DNA from: Wolfiporia cocos
Taxonomy: Eukaryota; Basidiomycota; Agaricomycetes; Polyporales; Phaeolaceae
Direction: 5' to 3'
DNA: 64,000 nt
Assembly (NCBI GenBank): GCA_029448655.1
Contig: JACCLO010000011.1
Span: forward strand, 2,542,001-2,606,000
The notes under the pieces were generated by a model. That model did no database searches and was not told the DNA's origin. It saw only the letters and a program-made list of their open reading frames with translations. Each line of letters opens with the position of its first letter. The stretch's first letter is position 1. Of the stretch, positions 32,794 through 45,668 are shown piece by piece. The position numbers were made by a program, and so were the translations under genes.

Positions 32794-33501
32794 ATGACAT
32801 CCTTCATCATCAAAGCACACGAAGGCCGCGCTATTCCAGAGCAGTGGAAGACTGAGCCAGACTGTCCGTTCTGTCAGATCATTCGTGATGACGCACCTGC
32901 ATATCGGCTTTACGAGAATGACCAAGTCATAGCATTCCTAGGTAATCTCTGAATCTACAATCTGTCTTGCGTGATGAACTTCGTGGCAGATATTCTACCC
33001 CTTAGACCGGGTCACATACTGGTAGTGCCAAAAACACATTATTCACGCGTATCGGAGCTGCCTCCCGAATTTGCAGCGGCGGTGGGAGCTGCAGTTTCCA
33101 AAGTTGCTCACGCTTTGACGGAAGGTGAAGGCGGACACTCAGCGCATTAATCCAGGAATGAGTTCTGAACTCGTTATTCTGTCCAGCACTTGAGAACACC
33201 GCCCTCAATATCGTGTGCAATCAGGACTATGCACAGGCCGTTCCTCATGTCAGCTGTGATCTCCCTCTCGAATTAGCAGTGACTTTCTCATAAACGATGC
33301 TTGTTGTTTCAACAGGTTCACTATCACATCATTCCGGCACCGACAGCTGCCGATATCGCGAAGAGCAGTGCGTCCAAGGTAGACCACAGAGTTGAACCGC
33401 TGTCTCAAAAGGAGATGCACCGGCTGGAGTTTGAGACGCGAGACGGGCTAGACGACGGGGCCGCCCGGATTTTAGTGGCCAAAATACGAGCCCACCTTTA
33501 A
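32794..33501 (+). CDS. HIT-family nucleotide hydrolase (HINT-like)
   Basis: A small histidine-triad enzyme, likely a nucleoside phosphoramidate or dinucleotide hydrolase. Four exons join in frame: MTSFIIKAHEGRAIPEQWK...DCPFCQIIRDDAPAYRLYENDQVIAFL, then DILPLRPGHILVVPKTHYSRVSELP, ALENTALNIVCNQDYAQAVPH and VHYHIIPAPTAAD. The catalytic triad is PHVHYHII (HxHxH), completed exactly across the last intron (gtcagc...caacag). The Cys pair CPFC is the usual HIT N-terminal zinc-type motif, with its partner His residues in the family. The C-terminus ends ILVAKIRAHL at 33501. Start at 32794 is the first ATG. Confidence 0.9.
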
Positions 33502-33738
33502 CATTATATGTTTGTTTCCAAGGTATCTGTATTACTGCCAACGATGAGAGTTGTCGCTTCGGTACGGTGTCTATCCACTTTTACACAATAGTCATGGGGA
33601 GATTGACCCCAAAGGAACGCAATCAAACAATATATTCAGCGTAGATGTACAGCTAGATGTACGAGGTAGGATCACTATGATATCCGCATGAACATGATAC
33701 TTTTAGCACATATGAAACGGAGGAGAACGCTCAGTACA

Positions 33739-36700
33739 TCATGCAGCAGAAGACAGTGTGAAGGAGGCTGTGGACGCTGTCTCCACTGTGTGCTCCTCAT
33801 ACTTTGATGATGACGAGGAGAACGTGCGAGTAAGGCCAAAGCCATTCCCGTTCGCCCCGTAGCCGTTACCGGTGGGCGTCAGCGTACCGCTAACAGAGTC
33901 AAGGCTCAGCGCATTTGACACCAAGCTCCTCGTTCTGCCGAAGACTGTTGTAGTATGATGATGTCAGACAGATCACGAAATCTGCTATGCGTGAATACTC
34001 ACGGGAAGGGCTGAGGGGAGGGCTTTTGAGTATCGGGTATGCAGAGGAGCTGCGGCTGAGGCTACCAAATAAGTTTGCGCTCGGCTGGCGGCTGCCCCTT
34101 CCTGACGTGGGCGCGCTCACGGTGAGGTATGGGCGCAGCTCGAAGACGACGTCCCCGCGCAGGTTGAACACGGGGTTGCCGAGGCAGTATGTTTGCGTGC
34201 CCGCATACGCGTACTGCCAGATGCCCTCGAATGCGCGCAGCTCCTGCAGGACTGCGCTGAAGTCGACCGTCGCAGGGAGGCGCGTGCGAAGCTCTGCCTC
34301 GGGGTCTGCGAAAACAGCCAATGCGGCATCGCCAGAGAAAGAAGCCCGCTCGAATACAGGTGCGAGGCTCCCAACGGCGTGCACCTTAACTCCGCCGACG
34401 TCGGTGCCCACAGTGAGTGTAGCATCCCATTTGGCAGAGGATTTGGCGCTGCAGAAGTGATGGGCTCAGTTCTGAAGTAATTTGGCATATGAGGATGTGA
34501 ACGCACCTTGCTTGCTTTGCACTTGACCTGTAAAGTAGATCAAGCTGGACTTCACCCCAGACCTTAATGTCCAAAGCGCGATGCTTGAAAGTTATCGGGA
34601 GCTCCACAAAGTTGCGCGTAAGGCCTGTGAGAAGTAATATCAGTCGGCGCATGCATCGGCCGCAGAAGAGACTTACAAGATACGCCATACGCAGCGCTGA
34701 CGCCGTCGCTGCCCTCATGCTCGTAGTTCCACCCATCACGGTGCTCCCACTTGTATTTGAGGCGCCCATCCTGTGCCGACTCGAGCACCCAGCCACACTC
34801 ACGGTCCTTCTTGTATGCATGCTCGGCCCACACGCTGAGCTGTGGCTGCCACACGCCATCGCGCACCTCGGGAGCGAGAGGTACGAGCGTCGTGAGTGCG
34901 TTGATGCGCGCGAGGAGCCCAAGGAGTCGCCGCTCCGTGAAAATGGACTGTGAGATGCTCACAGTGCTGAGCGAGACACCCTTCCGGAGGCGAGCGATCC
35001 AGTTGTTCGAGAAATCAAGCTCAATGGCAGGCAGCGGGTGGAAGTCGGTAACTCCAAGGATAGCGATGACTGGCTCGGTGGTGGTCGAGGCCTGTGCCCA
35101 GTTCTGGCGGGTGATCTCTAGCTTGGAGTAGACTTGGAACGTAAAGTCTGTAAGTGCATAGCTCAACAGAGAGGTTCTGGACGTCCACACAGGCAGGGTA
35201 TGGAGGATGTTCAGTCCCCACCGCGATAGGTAAGGGAGGTAATGCGCCCTCAAGTAGTGGACGACAGCCTGTACCTTGTCGATGGGGCGGCGATCCCTGG
35301 ACTGGAAGAGACCATCGAAGCTCGAGAACTCGTGAATGAATTCAGCGTCTGATTAACCCAATGCATTAGTTTCAGTTTAGAGATACGTGCTGAAATGCCT
35401 TGCAACGCACTCCTGAAATCAAGATAGAGATGCTGGAGAACACGGTCTGTGTATGTGCCGTGTTCCTTGTATGCAGAAGAGTCTTTAAACTTTAGGAGCC
35501 ATTCGGAAGACACCTCCTCGAGCTCCGTGTGGACACACTTCCTGATGTCGACCTCGAAGGCGATATGCCAATCATCAACAGTGTACTTCTCGCTTCTGTT
35601 GATTTTTGTCAGGACTCTGCTCTGCTACCGCAGTGATATGGACCTACTCGTCCCATGGTAGCCAATTCTTGAGTGTTTTGAGGTATCCGTGAGCGATATG
35701 GAACCAAACAATGGCTCTCCCGTTACTCAAGAGGCGCAAAGTGATCGGTTTGAACGATGCTGAGAAGTAGTCCTGATGACTCCACTCGACGAGCGAGTGT
35801 GTGTAGTCGGAACTCTTGACAGACGTAGCCAAGGAGTATAGCGTATTGAACAGAGTATTGATGAAAGTCTGGGAGATGGCGGTAATCTGGTCAAAGCCAA
35901 ACATAGTGGAGCTGGTGACGATCTCCTTCCAGCTTTCGGTCCTGATGGTTACCTGCGACTCAGTGGTCTCTGATCCCCAAATAGAGATCCCGTTGTCTTC
36001 AGAAGTGACAACAACTTCGCTTCTCGTGTGCCAGCGCTTGTCATCCCAGTAAATGATGTGGAGTCCTACGCTCTCCAGGATGTCGAGATAGCTAGCGGAG
36101 AAGAACTCGACAAGATGGCTGCAGTATGTCACTGCAATCTCGTCGGTCATGTCTAGCTCCAAGAAGCTGCAGAACTGCTGCGCAAGACGGGCGGCTGCAA
36201 CGGATATAAAATCATTCTACTCAGGAACATGACGCGCAAAACGTACTGGTAAGATCAATCTTGCAGCGCGTGACTTGTCCATCGCTTTCGGATTCGTAGA
36301 TGACATCGACAAGGACTCCAATCTCCCAGCCTGTGTACCTCTGCTTAGGTGCCCTAATATGACGTCAGCTTTTTTCTATCTTGTCATGGACCGTCTAGAA
36401 CTTACAGATCAAACTCATCTGTATCGTAGAACAGGACTTCATCTACGCTGAAGATCAGGATAGCCTCCCGAGAGCAAACGGGTTTGATGCGCGGCGCGCC
36501 GAGCTTGACGTGGAAGTGGACCTCCGATTCCGAGCCAAGTGTCCAGTAGCTGCGGAACTCGGCGGCGCAAATATCCCGCCAGTTGGTAATCTCCGCGGTC
36601 GCGCTGCCGATGATCATCGCAGCCTTCAACCATTCCGACGACAGATAGGTATTGATCTGCTCAATGCTGATGCCGTGGATCTCACTGACATTAAGAAGGG

Positions 36701-37494
36701 TCGCATTCATGAGCGTGTAGTCGACCGTCAGCCGGTAGCGGTCGTCATCGAAATCGGGGAGGGAGAAGAGTACGTGGTTGCCGGCGCTTTGGAGGAACGT
36801 CAAATACTGCGACATGTAGTATGCCAGTGCATCTCTGCCGACGGAGACAACGGGGTTGATCGAAATCAAGTATGCCTCTATGGAAACGTGGTCAGCTCAG
36901 CAAGGCGCTCAATATTCATGCAGATGGACTTACTTGACAGGTTCAGAACGATCAGCTGGATGAGGGTTTGGCCATTGCCAATCTTCGAGTCTTTGCCGGT
37001 AATGCTACGTTTGTCGAAGCTCACGCGAAATGAGAGCTCTACGTCAGTGAGCTCTTCGACGCCATCACTGCATTCAACGTGATAAGCAAGCGCAACGATC
37101 CGGTACAAGATACTGACTGGTCACGATACGACACAGGGGAGGCTTTGGAATAGTGAACATTGTAGTGACCATTATTAATTTTGAGCACTAGAACGGCGTC
37201 GTGGTTGCAAATGAACTCTAAGCGAGGAGTACCAAAGCTGGCTTGAAACAAAGAGTACTGCCCCTTGGAATGAGGCTCGGAGAAGGAGTATTCGGCCAAC
37301 GCATGCGAGTATTCTATAAAGGGGGATTATCGATACGCGCATCAACGAAAGTGGATATACGCACTGAAGCGATCTTCGGATTTGTGAGCATTTTCGTGAG
37401 TCTCGATGCACGATAGAGCATTGTCATAGAGAGCAGCGAGTTGTGCGTTGATATAGTGCACGGCTTGTGGCGCGCAATTTTCTCCCACACACAT
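33739..37494 (-). CDS. Large conserved-looking multi-exon protein, function unknown
   Basis: I do not recognise a named domain. The model starts MCVGENCAPQAVHYINAQLAALYDNALSCIETHENAHKSEDRF at 37494. It proceeds through YSHALAEYSFSEPHSKGQYSLFQ...LEFICNHDAVLVLKINNGHYNV, MISINPVVSVGRDALAYYMSQY, TLGSESEVHFHVKLGAPRIKPVC, YTHSLVEWSHQDYFSASF, KYTVDDWHIAFEVDIRKCVH, SYALTDFTFQVYSKLEITRQNW, HPLPAIELDFSNNW and YLTVSAPTSG. The C-terminus is Gly/Asn/Ser-rich with SVSGTLTPTGNGYGANGNGFGL. The repeated pattern of beta-rich blocks, each with an acidic/aromatic strand, suggests several related globular domains. About 1,100 residues and eight or more short introns. No signal peptide or clear TM helix. Joins at 35640-35600 and 35400-35340 keep frame, which supports one gene rather than several. 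Confidence 0.72.
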
Positions 37495-40400
37495 TTCCGC
37501 GATTCAGGGTATGTTGCAATTGCACTGCGATCGTTTCGTCAGAAGGCAGTCCGATTATCGTGCCGTATCAACGTACGTGAATGAGTATGTAGGATCCGTG
37601 GATAATGTCTGCGCTGCCGTGTCTGGGAGGTTGAGATGTGAGTAAAGACATCTGCTTCGCTTATAAACACGTCCACCGCCGCAGCACGTCGGCGGCCTTG
37701 AGTTCTGAGCAAATGCGTAACTGACATGATCATCAGACGGCAGTCTGGGAAGTCTCGGCGCAAGATTGATACCGCTGAGTATGTCAGCCAGTGCATGTAC
37801 AGCGACGATAATCGGAATCCGGCTCTAGACGCCAGTTATTGACACTACTGCCACTGAGGCATGGAAGCTCAGGATGTCGGAAGTAGCGCGAGCCGTGCAT
37901 CCCTATTTGTGCCTGACATAATTGTCCTCGGGCTTTCCATGTGACGGAACGTTGTGATGGCCTGCAGTATCCCTCTGATATCTACGTGATTGGTTAACGG
38001 GCTGCTTCAACCTGTTCACTACGAAGCGAGGTCAGCGACGGCGCCTCCTACAGACAAGAAGTTAGCCGCAGGTCTAAGGAATGCATCGCGGTTTGCACGT
38101 AGTCATTATGAACGGTACGACAATTGCCAATGATATCGGCATACCTCAGTCCCACAATCAGCAGACTGCATCAGGGCGATCTGACTGCCGCAGAGATTAT
38201 ATCAGCAAAAGCCTTCCCTTGTAGGCCGATCCAGCGATCCGTTTCCTGTATCTAAACCATAGCATGTATCCCGGAACTCGAATTGAATTGCGCTTCACAG
38301 CATACAAAACAGAAAACGGCAGTCAAAGCATATCACTGCACGATAATCAACACCTTGACGCGGCAGTAGAGGCTCAAGAGTCTAGACCATTGATAGCTGC
38401 GCACCTGAAGTTCGAAACGCCTCATGTATATCATATTGCGCGACATGTCTAGCACCGAAAGACATACAGTCAAATGCTTGCGGGTTGATTGGCAGTTCAG
38501 ATGCTCAGCGAACAAAGAACTTGAGACCGCGCTGACATCAGCCACTAAGCATGGTAGGAAACTATGTCGGCACATAGATGCTACCGACGTTCGGGAGGTA
38601 CGGCGCTAGCCCTCATATTGCAAGGTGGAAACTCAGAGCGAAGTCTGCGTCTGTAGTAATCACGTGGGGCGCTGTACTCAACAAGCAATCAGCGATCCGA
38701 ATCTCGGATGCAGCTTCCTCTTTTGCGTGGGCGTCTAATCAACGGCTCGTTCGCTGATTGGCCCTGTCCCAAAACGTGCAATGTCACAGGTTCACAAACA
38801 CAGGGCTAAAGCGCACTCGAGGTCAGGGCGCATCAACTTCCTGGCCATGTCATGCCGGAGGATTCTATCCCCGGGAGTCTGCCGGGGGGCGTGTACTCAT
38901 GAGAACGGTGAGGTCTCCTACCCACGGAAAGTGCAGGTTTCATTAACGCTGTTAGCACATGATGATTTGACGACGCTCTGCTCATCAAGCTATGGAGACT
39001 CTCGCGAAAACGTAACATGTACGTACAAACATCACACGTGTCTCATTGAGCATCGTATTCCCTGGTACTCGACCAACGAGAAGCCTTGACTTTAATCGTA
39101 TTCTCGGACAGTAGTGAATGATTTTGCCGGCTCGCCACAATGTATTGACGCGCTAAAGCAATACAGGCCTCTTGTTTGCATGTATTGACCGGAACCAACG
39201 GGTTAATCCTCGGATTCTTGTATCATCCGCAGATCTACGTCGTGATAAGTTGTTTCTACCATCACGCACTACACTAGTTAAACATCTGCAGACGTACATC
39301 TTATACCTCCGTTTCACAATTCCTCTGTTCTGCGGACTGCCTTTCGGGACCGCTTTATATTCGTTGGATTTACCGGCTCTCTCCTGCAAAATGCCGACTC
39401 AGTTCAAATAAGTGGCAACAGTGGTTATACTTGTTTCGCCGGTAGACCCACTGACACGGCACTCACCACCACTTTACTGCGCCTTGAGCGAGTCTGCCAT
39501 ACGGAAATCTGTATGCAGTTACTGGAATGTGTGGGAAGTCTTCGGACTCTTTCGAGCGAGTTCAGCGAGGTCCTGATAAATATGACAGGATATTAAATGA
39601 TGCTTCCATGCTAAATGGAGATTCTGACGCTTTTCGCTTAGATCAAGCGCAAGTCTGACAATACCGTGTTCGCTGCACCATTTTCAGGATGCTGAAACAT
39701 CTCACTGGTGCGCTGCTTTCACCTGTCTCGGTGCAGTGTCTTCATTTATCAGGCGCGGCTCGACAAGTGCCCATTCATTCCTGACATGATAATGGGCCCG
39801 GGGGTATACTCTCACAAAGACCCCCCGCCTCGCCACGCTACTGGGCCGTCTGCACAATGAGGTTGCTAAAACCCTGACATCTAGATGTCTGCCACCCGCA
39901 CGTCGCCACACGTCCATCTAGAATTCTTGCTCGAGTTGTTTCGGCCTTCAGATACATTCTGCTAGAACGCTGTCGCTCATATCTGGTCGGCCGTACCCCG
40001 TCCGTCCTCATCATCTGCCCATCGCCCTCTTGCTGGCGGTCTCCTCCGTTCATGAATGCATAAACCCCGATGAGCATTCCAACCTTTCTCCCCCTGCTAA
40101 CACGTAACTCGCCTCTTGTGAAGCTTCAATTATTCGTCAGTTGTGCCACTCACCTCGCGAGTTCGGCGACAAATTATCTCTACTGCATTCTAAACAAACC
40201 ACAGAGACACGTTATATGCAAGCACTATGGGACGCGCAGTGATGGTCGGCGCTAGTAGCTTCCATGAGACACGGTATATGGATTGAGTCGGCCGACTGAT
40301 CAGTGAAACAACACGTTGAGCGGTTGACAACGACCCTAGGTAAGCACCCTGCCTCTGGATTGTGAAGACGGTATACAAACACCTCTGCTATGGACCTTCG

Positions 40401-42097
40401 TCCCGTGGATCAATCGCATGGACTGCTGTCTTTGCGATTTCATCTTGAATACGTGCCGAAAACCTGGCGGCAGACCAACGCCTAGTCTTGTTTACAACTG
40501 CTTACGAATCCTTGGCCGCGAGTTCACGACGATATCATCTCTAGCTGACGATGCCCACCAAAGCTCTAATTTCAAATCTCGATTCCGGTCTGTCGTGGAC
40601 TTGTTACTGTAATTTAGATTGATAAAGCGCCTGTCTAGTCGGGCGTGCGCTTGCAGCGCTCAATGCAGGCTGCAACTGCTCTTTGTTATAACACGCCAAT
40701 GTGACTTCAAGAAATTACTGGTGTCTATATCTGGTCTCAGGGCTGGTATACATCCAGCAGATTCAAATATATCGCATCACTTACTTCGGTTCCTTCAAAG
40801 CGGCGGCGGCGCACTCGTTGTTTTATCCAGCAGCTTGATCACTTTAACGGCTTGCGCGTCTAACCTAATCATGTCGCAGGAGACATTCGAAACGAGGTCA
40901 ATGTTGCATAGACTCCAATGCGCGCCGAGAGGTGCAATCTCGGTATTTTGATTGCAATCTGTGGCACCTGTGGTACACACCAGAATCATCGAGACTAATG
41001 AGTATCCTCTGGCAAGCAGACTGACATGCATCGCTAGAGCGTGGACGAGGCCACCGCCATGTCTAAACGTGTCCCATCGCCGCATCACAGCCCGTGAGCA
41101 GCACGACCGGCAAAGCCAAGTCCACAATAAGTTCACGGTTACGGAGTCTGCCACGGACTTCGCAGCCGAGGCCTCGATGCGCCCGTCGAAGCCGTGGTAT
41201 GAAAGGCCCGTGAACAGCCGCAGTTCGGCACGCCTCGTTCGAGAAGTGGTGCACACGATCGATCCCCGCGGCGCACATGCTCCGCCCCGGGAATTGCAGG
41301 CGGCAGAAGCGCAAGCGAAGGCAAGCAGTGCAGTCCTTGAGAAGTCCAACCCGGAAGTCAATGATACGCAGTGAACATCGATACAATGATGCTGCTTAAT
41401 TATGACTACGACTCAGAGCACATTATCTTTCTGTGTCCCTTGATAGCTGCGACTTGCGGCGATTGTGGCGGTGGCGGTGAGATGCGTTGTGCATTTAGTC
41501 TGTATGTAATAATGCAATGCTGCCTGTGGACGTACGTACTTGGGAGGTGGAGTCTATTCAATGAACGCGACTACCTCATCCCGATGTGTCTGACTCGGTC
41601 CGCATGCTTCGTTAGGCGGTAGATATGACACGAGCATCTTGCGCTCTTAGTCGGTCCTGACTCCTGTACCGGCGCATCTATACGACGCCCCGCCGCGTGC
41701 GTCGGAGCGGCTATGTCAACGGGTTTGACGAGTCACGGATTACTGTGAGAGTCCGAGTCGAAAGCAGTGCGCCAAGCCATGGAACCTGCGTTTCGCGAGC
41801 CAGAACACGCTATCGCAGAACTTTTTCGCTGCGTGACATCGTCTGAGCTCGTCATCCGGACTGGCCGATGCCCCACCAGCGTTCGAAGAGAGATCAGGTC
41901 GAGAGCAACGTGAACGTGGAAGCAAATTACGAGGCGCCGCTGACGCCAGTAAGCGCCGGCAGAGAAAAGGACTGGGCATAAAAGTGCCTTGTCGGCCCAT
42001 ACAGCACGTCTTACTCTGTAACTTATCCTACGTGTCCCTTCCCTCCCCCCGGCGCTGCCGCCAGTCCTCTCCTTGTCTGTCGGCTACCGCCTCCACC
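37495..42097. other. Longest gene-poor stretch, one possible gene remnant
   Basis: About 4.6 kb with short chance frames only. The least unlikely coding trace is on the minus strand at about 40795-41386. There one frame reads VVLLTGCDAAMGH and another, a few bases on, reads VHALAMHVSLLARGYSLV, together resembling the Rossmann start of a short-chain dehydrogenase broken by a frameshift. The link is weak. No repeats of transposon type were seen. The right end is the P450 reductase promoter. Confidence 0.35.
41977..41984 (+). promoter_or_regulatory. TATA-like element of the P450 reductase gene
   Basis: The sequence cataaaag lies 114 bp before the ATG at 42098 and is followed by pyrimidine-rich DNA (42030-42095) as common in fungal core promoters. 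It is a plausible, unproven TATA variant. Confidence 0.35.
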
Positions 42098-44455
42098 ATG
42101 GCGTCGTCTTCGGACATCATTGTCCTGACAGTCGGCCTTGTGCTGGCTGCGCTCTACCTGTTCCGCGACCAGCTGTTCTCTGCATCTAAGCCCAAGACGA
42201 CCCCCATCACAGCGCCCAAGGGAAATGTCGGCGGCGGCAATCCTCGGGACTTCGTCGCGAAGATGAAAGAAAGCGTACGTCGTTGCAGATTGTCCCACTC
42301 TCTACGACGCTAACCATCGTCATCAGAGGAAGCGCATCGTCATCTTCTACGGATCACAAACAGGTACTGCTGAGGAATACGCCATCCGTCTCGCCAAGGA
42401 AGCCAAGTCGAAGTTCGGTCTCGCGTCGCTTGTATGCGACCCAGAGGAATACGACTTCGAGAACCTCGATCAGATTCCGGAGGATTGCTGCGCGTTCTTC
42501 GTTATGGCCACCTACGGCGAGGGTGAGCCGACAGACAACGCCGTCACGCTCTGCCAGAACCTGTCGGACGACTCGTTTGAATTCAGCAACGGCGAGCACA
42601 AGCTCTCGGGGCTCAAATACGTCGTCTTCGGTCTCGGTAACAGGACGTACGAGCACTATAACCTCATTGCGAAGAATGTCGATCGCGATCTGCAGAAGAT
42701 GGGCGCCATACGGATCGGCGAACGCGGAGAGGGTGACGATGACAAGAGCATGGAAGAGGATTACCTCGAGTGGAAAGACGGCATGTGGGAGGCATTTGCC
42801 CAGGCTATGAATGTGGAGGAGGGTCAGGGCGGCGACACGCCTGACTTCGCCGTTACTGAAGTCGAGGACCACCCACCGGAAAAGGTCTATCTTGGTGAGT
42901 CTATCCCTTTCGAACATGTCGCGATGTTGCTGAAAGGTGCCACAGGTGAACTGTCTGCGCGTGCTCTCACTCGGTCGAAGGGTATTCACGATGCAAAGAA
43001 CCCGTACCCCGCTCCGATCACCGTCGCTCGCGAGTTGTTCCAGCAAGGCTCGGACCGTAATTGCGTCCACATCGAGTTCAACACCGAGGGCTCTGGAGTT
43101 ACTTATCAGCACGGTGACCACGTTGGTGTTTGGCCGTCCAATGCGGAGATTGAAGTGCAGCGATTACTTTGTGCTCTCGGGTTGTATGACAAGAAGGACA
43201 AAGTGATTAACATCGAGTCCCTTGACCCTGCTCTTGCAAAGGTGCCCTTCCCCGTCCCCACTACCTACATCACAGTTCTCCGTCACTACATCGACATTAG
43301 CGCCGTCGCCGGTCGTCAGATTCTCGGTGTCATGTCGAAATCCGCACCGAGCCCAGAGGCAGAGGCGTTCCTCAAGACGCTCAATTCCAACAAGGAAGAG
43401 TATGCGAACGTCGTCACAAACGGCTGCCTTAAGCTCGGCGAGGTCCTACAGCTCGCTGCTGGCAACGATATCAACGCAATCCCCACTCCGGAGAACACGA
43501 CTGCCTGGAACATTCCCTTCGATATCGTCGTCTCCTCTATTCCGCGCCTGCAACCCCGGTACTACTCGATCTCGTCCAGCCCGAAGCTGCACCAGAACTC
43601 GATCCACGTCACCGTCGTCGTCCTTACCTACGAGTCCATCCCGAGCGAGAAGGTCAAGACGCGCTGGATCCACGGTGTCGGCTCCAACTTCTTACTCAAC
43701 CTCAAGTTCGCAGCGGGCGACGAGCGCATCCCATTGGCGAGCGACGACGGTGCGGCGGAGAGGCCGGCACTTGTCGCGACGCCGCGATACGCGATCGAGG
43801 GACCGCGCGGAGCATACAGGCAGGACACGATCTACAAGGCGCCGATCCACATCAGACGCTCGACCTTCAGACTACCCACAAACCCCAAGAGCCCTGTCAT
43901 CATGATTGGTCCTGGTACAGTAAGTGTCATTGCACGCACGCTAGCTTGCGCAATGCCTCATCAGATGTTCCTTAGGGTGTCGCGCCGTTCCGCGGCTTCG
44001 TCCAGGAGCGTGTCGCGATGGCTCGCCGCACGATCGAGAAGAACGGAGTGGAAGGACTCGCGGACTGGGGCATGATTCGCCTCTACTTCGGCTGCCGGCG
44101 CTCTGACCAGGACTTCCTATACAACGAGGAGTGGCCGGAATACACGAAGGAGCTGCACGGCAAGTTCACGATGCGCTGTGCGTTCTCGCGTGAGCCGCCA
44201 TATAAGCCGGACGGGAGCAAGATCTACGTGCAGGACCTGCTGTGGGAGGACCACGAACAGGTCGCGGATGCAATCCTGAACGGCAAGGGCTACGTGTACG
44301 TGTGCGGTGACGCTAAGAGCATGAGCAAGTCTGTCGAGGAGACGCTGTGCAAGATCCTCGGCGAGGCGAAGGGCGGCACCGCGGAGGTCGAGGGCGCGGC
44401 GGAGCTTAAGCTGCTCAAGGAGCGCAGCCGGATGCTGCTCGATGTCTGGAGCTGA
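42098..44455 (+). CDS. CPR: NADPH-cytochrome P450 reductase
   Basis: ER-anchored diflavin enzyme that passes electrons from NADPH through FAD and FMN to P450s. The N-terminus has one TM anchor (SSDIIVLTVGLVLAALYLF). The FMN flavodoxin domain follows (IVIFYGSQTGTAEEYA, ATYGEGEPTDNA, VFGLGNRTYEHYN). A connecting/FAD region has NCVHIEFNTEGSG, GDHVGVWPSN, RLQPRYYSISSSP (FAD-binding RxYS) and IEGPRGAYR. The NADPH-binding part has PVIMIGPGT joined to GVAPFRGFVQER, LYFGCRRSDQDFLY and YVYVCGDAKSMSKSVEETL. It ends in the aromatic LLDVWS, with Trp next to last. Introns lie at about 42275-42326, 42893-42947 and 43920-43975; each keeps frame. Start at 42098 is the first ATG after the pyrimidine tract. 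Its electron acceptors would include CYP51 of the ergosterol pathway. Confidence 0.95.
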
Positions 44456-44998
44456 GCTCGCACATGCTGCTGCACGGTGGTGGATGCACTATTCGTGCTT
44501 TGGCCTGCTCTATGGACGATTTCCCTGCAATTCGCCCGCTCGTACTCGGAATATCTCCCGCGGCCTGTCTTACATCGTATACGCTAGGTCTACTACTAGA
44601 TGTGTAGTATTGTGTGGATTAGACTGTATACTTTTGGGTCTCCTTGCAATATAATATCGATACTACCAAGACCACAAGGACGGTCTGTCAAATGTCGCCG
44701 ACATTACTCTACTCCATCATGAGATCCATAGACCGTCTCCTCTTGGGATCCATCACGAACTGGATAGCCGGTGAGGTCTTGCTGAGACACCGCAAGGCTA
44801 CTTCGGCACGGCTGTCCAAATATCGGAGCCCTCGTGCGCGATATTCTGTCGCTGCTGCAAGAAAGATGAGCCCTGCGAGATCTTGATGTTAGTAGAGAGA
44901 GAGAGAGAGACCTACTGTGCCGTGGTGACCGGCAGGTATCGGGAGGGGATGACTCAGTGTCCTGGCCTCGAAGGTCCGCCACAATGATGATCGCAGGA
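44456..44998. other. Convergent 3' region with GA microsatellite
   Basis: Lies between the stop codons of the P450 reductase and YAE1, two convergent genes. It includes a short (ga)n run near 44894-44910. No gene is supported. Confidence 0.5.
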
Positions 44999-45668
44999 TC
45001 AACTCCATTGCGGATTTATTTCTAGGCTTCCGCAGATGAATCTAAGGCGTTCCTTGAGACGTCGCACGTCGTCCATCGTCGGCCTAGCAGCCGATAACGG
45101 CTTCGTGGCTCCCGCACTCATATGCGTCAGCATGTCTTCCAGCTTCTCCATGTCCCGCTTCTCCTTCAGCTCTTCATTGGTCTCCATAGGATCGATCTCT
45201 TCGTCATTTTCTGCATCAAGGTGCTCTCGCGCGTGCCGGATTGCCTCGAGGTCTGGTGGCGCAATGTCAGAGAACCGGATCTCCCCAAGCTGGGCGTTAA
45301 TCGTTCGCAATTCGGCGAGCTCTTGTCTGTGCTGGTCGCCTCCTGCTTTGTCGAGAAATGAAAGCAGAGCAGAGGCCATCCCGCGGAGGACGCCTAACTC
45401 GCGGCCGAGAGGCACCCCAACTGTGGCATATCCTTCGTCAAATGCCGCCTGGAGAGCAGACTCTTTGCCTGCTGTGATGCCCTCACGATAACCCGCCTAA
45501 GATGTAAAATCAATGCCAAAGAGACACAACAATGTGTGTTCAGCATACGTTGGTGAAATTGGAGGAAACTTGCGACCATTCCGAGTCCTGCAGGGATTTC
45601 GGGTCCCCCGCCCAAATGGTCTCGTCGTCCGTCAGCTGTTCCGGATTTACAAACTCATATCGTGACAT
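44999..45668 (-). CDS. YAE1: YAE1-type protein, Fe-S assembly adaptor
   Basis: By family, Yae1 with Lto1 connects the cytosolic Fe-S targeting complex to the ABC protein Rli1/ABCE1. The diagnostic feature is the run of G-x3 repeats, here GYREGITAGKESALQAAFDEGYATVGVPLGRELGVLRG. It starts at the second exon after the intron gtatgc...catcttag (about 45498-45547). The N-terminus (MSRYEFVNPEQLTDDETIW...LQDSEW) matches the Yae1 layout, with an Asp/Glu-Trp segment before the repeat. The C-terminal half is helical and acidic (MEKLEDMLTHMSAG, MDDVRRLKERLRFICGSLEINPQWS). About 200 residues. The start at 45668 is the first Met. An 18-bp CCAAT-containing motif shared with the kinesin promoter lies 129 bp upstream. 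Confidence 0.85.

Noticed and set aside
40952..41374. 140-codon plus-strand frame in the gene-poor stretch
   Set aside because: Composition is arbitrary, no domain or introns; opposite strand has a slightly better but still weak case.
42354..43121. 255-codon minus-strand frame opposite the P450 reductase
   Set aside because: Antisense shadow of a strongly conserved coding exon.
16032..44455. ERG24 and P450 reductase as parts of an ergosterol gene cluster
   Set aside because: They are about 25 kb apart with many unrelated housekeeping genes between; no other sterol gene is present.
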